Shown piece by piece: positions 36,424 through 48,199 of a stretch of 64,000 nucleotides of DNA. Location: contig CM018697.1 of assembly GCA_009363875.1 (NCBI GenBank), forward strand, positions 53,089,484 to 53,153,483. Reading direction: 5' to 3'. The notes beneath the pieces are model-generated. The model was not told where the DNA came from. It searched no databases and saw nothing but the letters and a program-made list of their open reading frames with translations. How positions within the stretch are numbered: the stretch's first letter is position 1; each line of letters starts with the position of its first letter. The translations under genes were made by a program, and so were the position numbers. The DNA is from Mikania micrantha (Eukaryota > Streptophyta > Magnoliopsida > Asterales > Asteraceae).

Positions 36424-36489
36424 TGCAAATCCTCCATAGAGTCAAGAACAATCACCTCCAACACTTAGGAAATAAATTTCAACCTGATG

Positions 36490-36795
36490 GCCGAATGAAG
36501 ACACTTATGGCGAATGTCGGGGACCGAGTGTGATAAAACTGGCGAATGATAAAAGGAGTACGACAGTTGGACGAATGATCAAAGAGAATGAACCTATTCA
36601 GCCAATGAAAGGTTCGAATGAGGCCATTCGCCGAATGAATATGGAGAATGAAGCCATTCGCCTAATGAATATGGAGAATGAAGCTATTCGCCGAATGAGT
36701 ATGCCGAATGGAACGCCGAATGAGTATGCCGAATGGAACTATTCGCCGAATGGGAGTGATTCGGCCAAACTTATTCGGCCGCCATGCTCATTCGG
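36490..36795. repeat. Palindrome and 30-bp tandem repeats in the gag leader of Copia B
   Basis: A 30-bp unit (CCATTCGCCGAATGAATATG plus GAGAATGAAG) recurs at about 36623, 36653 and 36683, and further CCGAATG words run to 36790. Same palindromic vocabulary as the LTRs and the additional gene region of this element. Confidence 0.8.
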
Positions 36796-37056
36796 CTGAT
36801 CTGAGGTTTTCAGCAACTAAAATCGCTATAACTTTGGATTTTGATCAAATCTATGCACCAAATTTGGTACAAAATATCATGACATGATTACCAACCAATT
36901 GGGATAAAGGTTTTGACAAAAACACTACAAAAACCCACTGATTTTGAATGGAACAGTAGCTTGGAGAGCAAGAAAATTAGGGTTTTGACAGATTTCGAAC
37001 AACCAATCTCAGATTTAGTGATTTTGAGTGGAAATCAAGCAGAATCAAGAGCCAAA

Positions 37057-37068
37057 GCTCTGATACCA
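37057..37068 (-). promoter_or_regulatory. Primer-binding site of Copia B
   Basis: TGGTATCAGAGC on the minus strand, three bases from the 5' LTR; fixes the orientation of the element. Confidence 0.92.
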
Positions 37069-37071
37069 CTT

Positions 37072-37696
37072 TGTAGGACCTGTTTGGAGCTCGGAAACAA
37101 TCTGATTCCAATGGATATCTGCTCGACAACCTCTGGAATAGTGCGGAATCCTATTCCAGGGTTTTCCAATCGAAACCAACAACAACCGTGGTGATCCGAA
37201 GGTGTAGGATGGACGTTTGAATGAGAATCTAACACCACGGGTTGAGAATCGAACTTGGACGATCAATGGCCGCTCAGATCTTCTAGGGTTTGACACTAGG
37301 TGCTCTGGGAAGAATTAGGGCTCTCAGAAATTTTTCTTAAAATGATTTGAACTTTTATTTATAGACTGTAGTCATTCGGCCGAATGAGTGGCCGAAGCAG
37401 CTCATTCGGCGAATGACTATGTAGAATGGACATGTCACTCAAATGAGTCATTTGGCGAATGACTCATTCAATCGCCTGTCATTCGCTAGGGCGTTCATTC
37501 GGCGAATGACTTCATTCTTAGAGTCATTCGACCGAATGGTCAGAATTCATCCTCAAACATTAATAAACCAAATCAAACAATCATATAGTCAATATTAAAC
37601 ATTAAGAATCAATAAAGAAAGACACTTACATTAAAAACATGAACTTTACATAATGGACAATACAAAATCGAACTAGGGACATTTAGTGCATCAACA
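37072..37696 (-). repeat. Copia B 5' LTR (right copy)
   Basis: 625 bp. Contains CATTCGGCCGAATGAGTGG and further ATTCG palindromes at 37374-37545. About 5% different from the left copy, with no length change. Confidence 0.93.
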
Positions 37697-37701
37697 CCTA
37701 T

Positions 37702-40618
37702 CATCACAGCCGAACCCATGGTTGTTGCCAAGAGGTTTGCAGCCTTCATGGCTACTGAACCTAAGTGTTATCGAAATCATGGCTGCACATATGGGGCATC
37801 GAGCGGTCGAGGGGTTCAAATCACCAGGTGGCCGAATAGTTTTAACCGAACAAGCATCCTCATTCGGCCAAGTTCCTTTCGATTGGGATCATCTTCGCGA
37901 GAACTTGTTCGGCCAAAGGTTAACCCACCGGGTCATTGAGTTGCATGCACAGGATCCCAATAGGTGTGCACGTATGGAAATCTTTATGCCCTCCATCCAA
38001 CATGGGTTTAATCATGTATGTGTGGGCATGGGAAATCATACTAGGGTTTCGCTTTATCGTAGCAACCTTGAGTGGATTACAAATTTAGCATGGGGCAACA
38101 AACTAGGGATTTTCTTAATAAGGAATAGTGAACTGGATTTAGAAATGACAAGAGTTATTTCAAACATTAACATCACTTAATGATGAACACCAATTTGGGT
38201 TCAAGATAATTGTGGGAAATCACGAGTATCACAATAAGGATCTAAGGTATTAAGTGTTGATTTAATTGTTAACACCCAATCTTTAGGAAAACCTATACGA
38301 ATATGTAACTAACCTGGATGGTTTATCTAAGTTGTCTAAGCTTAGTTGATCAAAGTATGGATTGGAGATCTCTCGGAAATCAAAGTCTAGTAATGGGCCG
38401 AGGTTGGCCCAAAGGGCTTGACCCAAGCCCATCATGTGTAAAATCTCATTTTCATAAATTAATTATGTTTTAATAAAATATATTAAATTGAAAGCTCTTT
38501 CAAATAAAAATAAATGATTTTAACCTAATGTGTAACATAAAGCAAATTAATATAAAAATGTTTAATTAAGGATTTGGAATGATTAATCGTGGGATAAGGG
38601 TTATTAATGGGTAATAAGATAGATTAGTTAGATGAAATTGTAGAAACCCGTTAGCCCAATAGGACACTTAGTTCACACCGAGACCACACCCGAGATACGA
38701 CGATTATAAATACTTACCGTATTCGAATTCTCTTAAAACAACTCAGGAACCGAAGAAACATAGTTTGCAACAACGAGCGCGGATTTTGTGGTAATTCAAT
38801 ACAGAGCAACACATGCGAGTTCATTACCCCTTATCTAAACATTTTCGTTTTCAAACGCGGGGCTGAGAATCATTCGTAAACCTTTTTATTTAAATTGTTT
38901 TGCGTAAATGCTTTTACTTATTATATATTTTATATGTGCTTGTTTATACTCCTAGAATCCTGTCTAGGTAATTGCTATGCAAAATTTACAAACAAGTTAA
39001 TTAATTACTCTTATGAGTAATACTTCAATTCTAAACTTTAAACAAACCCTTAGTCCATCGAGTTCAAATTCAAGAATCTAAATTCAAAGTGAAAGCAAAA
39101 GCACTAAAGCTAAAGATCAAAATCAATGGAATCTAATCCAGTGTGTGATCAGTAAACTAAGGATCCTACTCAAGAATCTACAATCATTGTGAAATCATGG
39201 AATTCAAAAGATGAGAATCAAGAGAATCAAGGAGGTCATAACCGTGTGTGAATCATGAAATAATGAAATCATTAAGATCTAATAAATCATTAATTGTTTA
39301 AGTTAAGGTGGATGTCAGATGTATGTAAATCAAGACCACGTGTAACACACGGAATGTCCCGGCATAAATAGTAGACTCTTGTAGTCAAGCTATATGGGCA
39401 TAACTTAAACTATCAAACGAAATCAAGAGAATCAAAGACGATCAAGAATCAAAGGATATCCTTTAAGTCCCGACATGTATAGTAGGCCAGAAGGTCAAGC
39501 TGATATGGGCATCATGAAAGTCCCGACATATACAGGTAGACTCCTTGTGGGTCATGCCTGATATGGGCCACATGTGAGAGGGTACAACTTGGACAACCAC
39601 CAACAACTAAGTCTAATTGATTGAGTCAAATAAGGCCCAATCATCATGTCTTAGTTGTATTTAAATGCTTAGTTATTAATTTAACTAAACATTTAATATT
39701 ATATTTCTACAAGTGCTTTGGGGAAATCATGAATACATGGTGAACTCAAGGAATCAGTGATATTTCAATTTGTGGAAATCAAAATCTAAGATGAAGGTGA
39801 ATGGAGTGAAACGCTTAATTATCATTAACAACAATATGCTAAGCAGTCCGGTATGTGGTGGGACGGTGGCTGGGGCTTGTCCCCTACATATGCCGTATAT
39901 ATAAGCATACTTGATTGGTTAGCATTGGTGGTCGTTGATAAGGTTAAGGTTGTCATTTCGGGGGTTCAAGGTAAACATTTTCAGGGTAATCAAATGCTAT
40001 GAATCAGAGGTATGGGATGAAATGCTTAATTATCACCAGGAACAATATATCATGTGGTTTGGTATATGGTGGGACGGTGGCTGGGCGGGCAGTAAGTTCG
40101 ACCCTACATATGCCCTATATATAAGCATACTAAACTGGATGGTATATGTGGTTAATGGTGAGGTTAAGGTTGTCATTCAAAGGTTATTTAAAAATCATTT
40201 TTATAAAACTACATGAACTCACTAACCATGTGTTGACTTGATCTTTTTGCATGACTTCTCAGGTGACGAACAGGTGAACTAAGGAGTTATTACTTTTGGA
40301 CTAGGATACCAGTTAGAGGACCTAGCTTTTTTGACCTGCATATTTTTGAAGCATCATTTTACAGATTTATTTTGTATATCTTGCGCAGATACAAGATAGA
40401 AGAATTACGATGTTGATAGTAGATTTACATTGTTAAATTATGAACTAAACTGATGTAATTTAACTTTTTAATTCTATTTTCATTTAGTAGTTTCTTATTC
40501 ATATATCATGTGCAATGTAAACAATCTGATCATTCCGATTATCATTCCCGATATCGCGCCCTGGGAACCTTCCGCCAGACGGAGAAGTCGATCCAACCCG
40601 CTGGCTCAGGGTGTGACA
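37702..40618 (+). repeat. Element A 5' LTR, second segment
   Basis: Continues the LTR after Copia B; ends GGGTGTGACA. Holds two structured modules and a splice-acceptor-like CTTCTCAG|GTGACG (40262). The donor position corresponding to CAG|GTGAGTTC in the 3' LTR (58563) is changed to GCGAGTTC here (38817). Confidence 0.92.
39844..40137 (+). other. Two structured GTGGGACGGTG modules in element A LTR
   Basis: Copies at 39844-39917 and 40055-40137. The second has arms TGGTTTGGTAT/ATACTAAACTG, all 11 positions paired with three wobbles. The first has an inner GGGG-CTTGT-CCCC hairpin. Both carry the constant CTATATATAAGCATAC or GTATATATAAGCATAC. The 3' LTR copies are near 59461-59536 and 59671-59756. 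Confidence 0.6.
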
Positions 40619-40621
40619 GAT

Positions 40622-40633
40622 TGGTATCAGAGC
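40622..40633 (+). promoter_or_regulatory. Primer-binding site of element A
   Basis: TGGTATCAGAGC three bases after the 5' LTR. Confidence 0.92.
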
Positions 40634-40790
40634 CATGGTTATAGAGAAATATAGGTCATTTATTTAAACGGTTTGGCCTAGACTATAACCTAGGGACCCT
40701 TCATGTAGAGAACATAGGAATTGTATAATTGCATTGTGTCTTCTGCATTCGATCACTGCACTAACCAATAATCTTTTGGTTACGATCAGA

Positions 40791-41350
40791 ATGCCGCCAA
40801 GAAGACCTCATTCTATTGTACCACCACCACAGAGTTCAGCTCCACACTCGTCAACGCCATCACCAGCTGACTCACCTCCTCCTCCTCCACTCAATCCTCC
40901 TCCAAACCCAAATGCGACACAGATTCTGGATCCTGCTACCGTTGCCCTGGCAACTTTACTGAGCAGTCAGTTGACTAACCAGCTGAAAGAAGTGATACCA
41001 GATATGCTCAACCGTATCCGGAATGATAGCAGCAACACCAGGCATTCATCAGGGGAAGCCAGTGGAAACACTGGTACTGCATCACACTACTCGTAGAAGT
41101 CTTTTGTGGGATGTAAGCAGCCAAGCTTTAGCGGTACTGAAGGAGCCGTTGGATTAATCCAATGGATAGAAAAGATGGAGACCACTCTGGACATTAGCAG
41201 TTGTCCAGAGCACCATCAGTTGGGTCATTCAACAAGCGAGCTTTAACTTGGTGGAATTCACAGATCAAGGCTAGAGGAAGAGAAGAAGTAATGGAAATGC
41301 CATGGGAAGAGTTCAAGACACTGCTGAGAAACGAATTCTGCCCCAAGAAT
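40791..41350 (+). pseudogene. Element A gag, first part
   Basis: Starts MPPRRP, followed by a Pro-rich N-terminus. A TAG stop lies at 41094. Reading goes on in frame with FSGTEGAVGLIQWIEKME, then a frameshift with lost bases near 41215, then ALTWWNSQIKARGRE and FCPKN up to the insertion of element D. It continues at 50868. Confidence 0.85.
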
Positions 41351-41841
41351 TGTCACACCCCGAGCCGGCGGGGTAGGATCGGGTTTCCCCGTCGGGCGGA
41401 AGGTTCCCGAGGCGCGATATCGTGGATGATAATCATGATGATCATATTGTTTACATAGCATCAATGTTAAGAATATCTAAAGCACAAGAACATTTAACTA
41501 AAATCTACAAAGTTAAATTACAATATCAATGTCTGATAATTTAACCAAGTAAACATTTCAAAATGAATCATAAGTTCACTATCTTGTATTAGTACAAGAT
41601 CTCAAAAATGATTCACAATGATCAACAAAAGATGTGCTTTCCAAAACTACTAGGTCCTCTAACTGAGCATCCTAGCATGAAATCCAAATCCCTAGCTTAA
41701 TCCTGTACATCACCTGAGAAAGCATGAAAATAAAACAAAGTCAACACAATGGTTGGTGAGTTCATATGATTTTGGTATTTGAAAATAGTTTTGCAAACCT
41801 TTTAGGTAAAACCTTAACCTCATTATCAACACCTGTATCAT

Positions 41842-42177
41842 CCAACTCGGTATGCTTATATATAGGGCATACCCCTGAGTCGAGCCTACGACCCGCCCAG
41901 ACGCCGTCCCACCACATACTAAGTCACATAGGACATTGTTGTTAATGATAATTAAGCATTTTACCTACCATTCACTTCTATGATCGTCTGAGATCTAAAG
42001 CACTCTGTTTAACCGTTTATGATATCAACCCAAAATGTTTATGTTTCTCCCTAGGTAACAACCTTAATCTCATTAACATCACCTGTATCATCCAGCTCGG
42101 TATGCTTATATATAGGGCATACCCCTGAGTCGAGCCTACGACCCACCCAGACGCCGTCCCACCATATACTAAGCCGC
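41842..42177 (-). other. Two structured modules in element D LTR
   Basis: Minus-strand modules at 41842-41927 and 42092-42177, about 250 bp apart and embedded in a longer imperfect direct repeat. Outer arms ACTTAGTATG / CATACCGAGTT pair with one mismatch; the inner stem GGGTCG/CGACTC has one wobble. The 5' LTR copies are at 49661-49746 and 49911-49996. Confidence 0.6.
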
Positions 42178-44194
42178 ATAGGACATTGATCTTAATGATA
42201 ATTAAGCGTCTTACCTAACACTCACTTCTATGTTAAAAGACTTGATTTCCATAATTTGAAATAAAACCGATTTCCTGGGTTCACCATGTCTTCATGATTT
42301 CCCGAAAGCAATTATAGAAATAAAAATTTTAAATGTTTAAATAAATAAATAAATAATATTTACATACAACTAAGACATGATGATTGGGCCTTATTTGACT
42401 CAATCAATTAGACTTTGTTGTTGGTGGTTGTCCAAGTTGTACCCTCTCACACGTGACCCATGCCAGGCATAACTCACAAGGAGTATACCTGAACTGACCA
42501 GGATTTTAATGTTTTGCCCATATCAGCTTGACCCTCTGGTCTACTGTATGCGTAGGGACTTTAAGGATATCCTTTGGTGCTTGATCGTTCTTGTTCGTTC
42601 TTGATCGTCCTTGATTCTCTTGATTTTTGATTTTGATTTCATTTGATCGTTCACGTTATCGCCCATGTAGCTTGACAACAAGAGTCTACTACTGTTACGG
42701 GACTTTATGTGTGTTACACGTGATCTTGATTTCTATACAACTGACATCCACCTTAACTCAAGTATAAATGATTTCATTAAATCTTAATGATTTCATTATT
42801 CAATGATTCACACACATTTATGATTTCCTTGATTCCTTGAGTTCTTTTGAATTGATCTTTAGAATTTCCATGATTTCACAATGATTTTAGATTCATGATT
42901 AGGATCCTGAGTTTACTGATCACACACTGGATTAGATTCCATTGCATTTGATCTTTAGCTTTGGTTCTTCAGACTTCACTTTGAATTTAGATTCTGAAAT
43001 TTGAACTCGATGGACTAAGGGTTTATTTAAAGTTTAGAATTAAGGTGTTAGTCATAAGAGTAATTTTATTAACTTGCTTAATTATCTTGATAGTTAATTC
43101 AGCTTGGGAATTACCTAGACAGGAGTCTAGGTGTATAAACAAGCACATATCAAGTATATAATAAGTAAAAGCATTTAAGTATACAATTTAATGAAAACAG
43201 TTTACGCATGCTTCTCAGCCCCCCGTTTGAAAACAAAAATGTTTAAAAAAGGGGCAATGAACTCACCTGTGTTGCTGTGCACTTGAACCACAAAAGATAT
43301 GCGCGCTCTTTGATTGTTGCCTATGTATCTTTAGCACCTGAGTTGTTTTAAGAGAATTCGAATGCGATGAGTATTTATAATAGACGCGTCTAGGGTTTTG
43401 GTCTCGGTGTGCAACTAAGTGTCCTATGATACTAATGTGTTTCTAAGATAATATCTAGTTAATCTAACATATTACCCGTAATTCTCCCATGTCCCAAGGT
43501 TATTCATCAATAAACACTAGATGAGTAGGGTTTATTCTAATTACATTACAAGTCTTTATTTAAAATATTTTTAAGTTACTTTTATTTAGAAATCATTAAA
43601 TTAATTTAATAAGATTTATAATTTAATTTCTTTTAGGAAAAACATAATTAATTTAAGAAAAGTGTAATTAAACATGATGGGCTTGTATTAAACCCATTGG
43701 GCCACCCTTAGGCCCATTATTAAACGTTGATCGTCCCGTGATTCTTTCAATAATTTGTACTAGATAATTCGATGGATCATCTAGAACGATTGCGTGTTCG
43801 TTATGAAATTCTATAAGGTTAGGTGTTAATAACTAAATTAACACTCCAAGCCTTAGGTCATTGTTTTGATTTCTCATGACTTCTCAAATGTTTTGAACCC
43901 AATAGTATCACCACTCATATTTAGTTTATGAGACGATTTATGAAAACCCTTATTAGTGAAAACCCTAATCTAGGGTTTCCTTAAATAATATCCTTGTTTA
44001 AGAACTAAATATGTTTAAATAACTCTTGTCATTCATAACCTAATTCCATTTAATAGTCATGTAATCTTGGAAAACCCTAATATTTGCACACACACCCGCT
44101 CACACTAGGATTCCATGCATGCTTACCCATTTCGGTTCCCATGCATGCCTACAACCACAATTTCCATGCATGTACACACATTGGAATATTATGC

Positions 44195-44650
44195 AGGCTG
44201 TCGAATGAGCTTAGGCCGAATCAGGGTTTGGCCGAATGTGGTTCTTGCGTATGACTCCTTGACCGAATAGTGGTTGTCCGAATGAAGCTGACGCTGAAAG
44301 AGTGTGGCCGAACGAATGAAGTATTCTGGCCGAATGGGAAGTGACCGAATGGAATCAACACCGATCGAATGGTTATGGCCGAATAGGACTTGATCGAAGG
44401 AGTGTTTGGCCGAAAAGGATCCATTCGCATAAGGCTTGGCCGAAGAGGTTCATTCGCTGAAGGTTGGGTCGAATGGGGTTAACCGCATGAGGCTACGGCC
44501 GAAAGAGAAGGTTGGTCGAATGACTATCAGCGAATGGGTATAGGTCGAATGAAGCAGCACTTATGGCCGATCGAATGAGGAATGGACGAATGGGAGCCTT
44601 GGCCATTCTGCCGAATGAAGGTAGGTGGCTCCTTCGGCCATCTGGGTTCA
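44195..44650 (-). repeat. CCGAATG/CGAAGG-type word array in element D LTR
   Basis: Plus-strand GCCGAATG, ACCGAATG, CGAATGAAG words about every 15-25 bases. It occupies the position where elements A and C carry CCGAACC arrays, yet its words match those of Copia B. Confidence 0.7.
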
Positions 44651-45075
44651 TCCCCATTCGGTGGTTCGCATCGCACGGTTGGGTGCAGCCATGGATGCTC
44701 AAGCTAAACACCCATATATCGAGATGGTGTTGGTTCCTATACCTTTCTAGAGTGTAAACATGTGAATTCTAAGTGTTGAAGTGGCCTAAAACCGGTTCTA
44801 GGGTTAGGCGACTATGAGGGTTTTCAAACCCTATAAATCAACTTAAATCCGATTTTTACCTCGAATCTGTTGGATGGAAGCTCCGATCGGATGTACTTTC
44901 ACAATCTACAAGTTACAAAGGTCGTTTTGACACCAAAAACTCACGATTTCATGAAGAATTGAAGGAGATCTAGCTTGAAGTTCTAGTGAGAGAAAGAAGA
45001 GAGAGAAAGTGACGGGTGAGGTGTTTTAGAGAGAGAGTGAAGAGGTTAAAAATGAAGAAGAAGACTCATTCCGGG

Positions 45076-45083
45076 TATTTATA
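45076..45083 (-). promoter_or_regulatory. TATA box of element D LTR
   Basis: TATAAATA on the minus strand inside a near-perfect palindrome (CCGGGTATTTATACCCCGG). A CT-rich leader starts about 30 bases downstream, the expected start-site distance. This sets U3 at roughly 650 bp and makes most of the LTR transcribed. Confidence 0.6.
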
Positions 45084-45301
45084 CCCCGGGTGAGTTCGGG
45101 TTCGTTTCGGTTGCTCGGTTTCGCGAAAAATGTCGGTTCCGTTTCGTTCTCGTAACGAAACGTCTCGGTTTTAAAATAAAGTTAATAAAATTATTTTAGG
45201 TTGTGATTCCTAATAAATTAACTAAATATCTTTTATTTATTTTAAATTTTCAAAAATATTTAATTTACTGTTCAAAATCAAATCGTACGTTTATCGCGCG
45301 T

Positions 45302-45430
45302 ATTCGTTCGGATCGTCATCCGTACGAACACGGCGATAACTATACTTTTCAATATTGTTTTCTAATTATTGGATATCATTCAGAACGTTAAACTTCCAGA
45401 TTTATTCGTACAGATCGTCACCTATACGAA
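45302..45430 (-). promoter_or_regulatory. Two GTGACGAT-loop palindromes in U3 of element D
   Basis: 45302-45328 (loop ATGACGAT on the minus strand, arms TTCGTACGG/CCGAACGAA) and 45405-45430 (loop GTGACGAT, arms TTCGTATAG/CTGTACGAA, all nine paired). They lie upstream of the TATA box. Confidence 0.55.
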
Positions 45431-45730
45431 TAATCCGTCGGTTTAGCATTCACGTAACAACATCCATATTGTTTTGTTCAGTAAGGCCTCACATACGTTT
45501 ATACATAATAGAATCCTAAACATAATCACATGATGGTTCTGTATCGTCAGATAAGTATCTGACTGATGAACCATAATTCTGAGCTTTGATTTTCTGAACT
45601 GAATCTGAACTGTGCTATGATACATGAATTGACAATGATATACGAATGATAACTGAAATACGTACCTGATTTACTGTTCATGTACTGTAGAGATCACTGT
45701 TCCGGTGACGTTTCCGGCACTGATGTTACA

Positions 45731-48190
45731 GTTTTCCCTTTGTTAGAGAAATTTCGTCCCGAAACTTAAGAATAGTTATCGGGTACGGCTTTCTCTGTAA
45801 ACAGTTGGGAATACTTTAACTTCATGTGATCTTTGTATTTCTCAAGTAAATTTGAGTTTGCGCTTTGAATCCCAAGGAGACTTATCAATCGGAGTACGGC
45901 TTCGCCTTAGTTGTTTAACTCAGCGAGGCATACTCTTCGAAGATTCTTAGATAGAGCATAAATGTTTGTCCAGTTGAATTTCTTCAACTGATATGAGGAG
46001 CGATTTGTCATTAAAACATTTTTTCAAATTTGAGACGTGAAACACGTCGTACACACCACTGAGATCATCAGGTGATCTCAGTCTATATGCTACAAGACAA
46101 ATACGTTCGAGGATCTCGAATTGTCCTGCGTTTCGTGGTGTATATTTGTCCCTATATTCCCAAAATGGACTACATCTTTCCTCAGGGTACCTTTAACTTG
46201 ATAAGATTTCCCATTCAAAATGTCAACGGCTTGCGTTATTCATTGGTTTAACTATTCTGTCTTATCCTTGCTATCCGTAACCTTTGTTAAATCTAAGCTA
46301 TCTTGTCAATAGTTTCTCTACTAAGCTCTGGTTTAGCTGTTCGATTACCTCCTATCTCAGTCCAACAGTTAGGTGACTTACGTTTCCAGTCTTAAGGAGC
46401 CTCGAATGGTGAGCATTCAAAACTACTATTACAACTGTTGTTGTAGGAGAATTTGATCAGTGGCAATTGAGATTCCCAATTTCCACCGAAGTTTAACACA
46501 CAGGTTCTCAACATATCCTCTAGGGTCTGTGTCGTACTTTAGCTTCGACCGTCCGTTGATGGAGGGTGAACTATACTCGAATTTAAGTACATCCCTAAAG
46601 GTTTCTGCGATGTTGGTTAGAACCTTCATGTGAATTAACTGTCTCTATCTAAAATGTTAGACAATAGTACACCGTGACGTCCTACTATCTCGTTGTTGTA
46701 TAATCCGTCAGTTTACCAATCGTGAAGTTTTCCTGTGATAGCGAGAAATGGATAGATTTCTGTCAAACGGTCATTGGTGACTCAAAGAGCTCTATGACCC
46801 ATGGAAGCGCGAGGTAGCTTGGTTTCGATATCCATAGCTGTTTGTTCCCACTTCCAGAGCAGAATTTCAGGCTGTCCTAGTAGCCCTGACGGCTTCTGGT
46901 GTTCCGCCTTTACTTTCGCACATTTAAGGCATCGACCGACATACTCGACGATGTCTTTCTTCATTCCCGGTCATCAATAAAATCTCTGTAAATCTCGGTA
47001 CATTTTATCGATGCCCAGATGTACTGATTATCTGACTCATGTGTCTTCCCAAGAATAAGTCTTCTTGATTTACCGACTGCCGGAATCCACCCACTATTTT
47101 GGTAGTAGGTATTTCATCCGGTTTATCTCAAACTGTCCTTCTGTTCTACAATCTAACACACTCCTTAAAGTGTTCATAGGTGGCTCTCACAACTCTAGGT
47201 CTTGATCGTTAGATCGAGACCCTTGAGTTGCACATGGTGAATCCTTAGGCTATTTGATATAACCGTATAGCTACTTCACCATCTGTTTAATCTATTCTCC
47301 TCTTTAAAAGGGTGCTCTATAAGTCGGGGAGGTCTACCATAAAATATGGCAGATCCATTAAGATAAAGGAGATGATTTATCTTTTAAGTAATCCTATACA
47401 CATCTCCGAAGTGATGCATATTTACCTTACTCTTCCCCGAAGATTGTGTAACTTACGGAAGCCCATTGTAACTGTTGTTCCAACTGTTACTTATTCTCAT
47501 CCTAATTTCACCATTAAAGAATTTAACATAGTGTTGTTCTTCCTTTAACAGCTCCTATTTATCCCTGAGATGTCGTTCGAGTTTTCTCTAGCTACAAGAA
47601 TAAATCGGTATGTCATTCCTAACGAAAATGACAACCTGATCTAAATACCGTTTGCACACTCAGTTCATGAAATCCATGAAAACCATGGGTGCATTCTTCT
47701 ATCCGAAAGGCATTACCGTAACTTGGAATGCTCATATTTCATTCGGATTATTATCTTTAGCGTATTTTCCTATTACATTCACAACTGATTTTCTCCTGAC
47801 TTACTTATCTAGTTTAGATAAGAATCCAGCACAGTTCTAACATTTATCCTTTCCTAACATCCTTGAACAGGGTTCTCAAGTTAAATAACTCAAATTTCTA
47901 GGAGGTCTAGATAGAAAATGAAAGTTTACCCACTAACTTTGACACTTGGAATTTCTACAGCTTTTAGTGTTCTACTCAAATAAAGTCCTCTCCCTAATTA
48001 CAATATTTAAACTATAATCAAGAATTTCCCTATCTCTTATTTAATCATTTAATGCTGACTTAACCTAAAGGTTCCTTAGGTTATTATTCCGATTATCTTT
48101 TCGACACTGACTTGTTTACAGCTATTTTAAATTTATTGTTTCTATAATTACAACAGACTAAGCAGTTCTAATTAATATACCAATAAATAA
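45731..48190 (-). pseudogene. Element D pol, heavily decayed
   Basis: Minus-strand remnants in pol order: RT pieces around 47830-47520 (MPFG-like and a ruined NDIPIYS active site), integrase zinc region KKDIVEYVGRCLKCAKVKAE (46964-46900), integrase core traces near 46600-46430, and the chromodomain tail (KYSQLFTEKAVPDN) just before the PPT at 45745. Many stops and frameshifts; the protease region is not recognisable. Confidence 0.75.
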
Positions 48191-48199
48191 TTTAATGTA

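Larger units (their letters stand above)
10782..37696 (-). mobile_element. Sirevirus-like Copia retrotransposon B (interrupted by C)
   Basis: Minus-strand Copia element of about 13.8 kb once element C is removed. Order on the minus strand: 5' LTR 37696-37072, PBS 37068, leader with palindromes, gag 36423-20419, protease-integrase-RT-RNase H 20405-17130, a long noncoding stretch, an additional gene 15510-11427, PPT, 3' LTR 11406-10782. Long gag, the RT phrases YVDDIIFGST and MSSMGEMKFFLGLQV, and an additional gene after pol fit the Sirevirus/SIRE branch. The two 625-bp LTRs differ at about 33 positions (5%) by eye. Frameshifts and stops make it defective. Confidence 0.9.
41351..45730 (-). repeat. 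Element D 3' LTR (full length, left)
   Basis: On the minus strand in order: two GTGACGAT palindromes, TATA box, CT-rich leader (about 45060-44990), a GCCGAATG-rich stretch (44650-44190), donor CAG|GTGAGTTC (about 43267), two structured modules and acceptor CTTTCTCAG|GTGATG (about 41711). Confidence 0.9.

Noticed and set aside
36620..36720. CRISPR-like regular repeats
   Set aside because: Directly adjoining 30-bp tandem units without spacers in a plant retrotransposon leader; not a CRISPR array.
36530..36799. Repetitive peptide frame (EAIRRMNMEN units)
   Set aside because: Product of the 30-bp tandem repeat in the leader of Copia B; no start context and wrong strand for the element.
39900..39910. 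TATATATA in the modules as host gene promoters
   Set aside because: Each copy lies within an LTR or element leader and no host gene follows.
47312..47840. Two short plus-strand frames in element D
   Set aside because: Antisense of decayed RT and RNase H on the minus strand.
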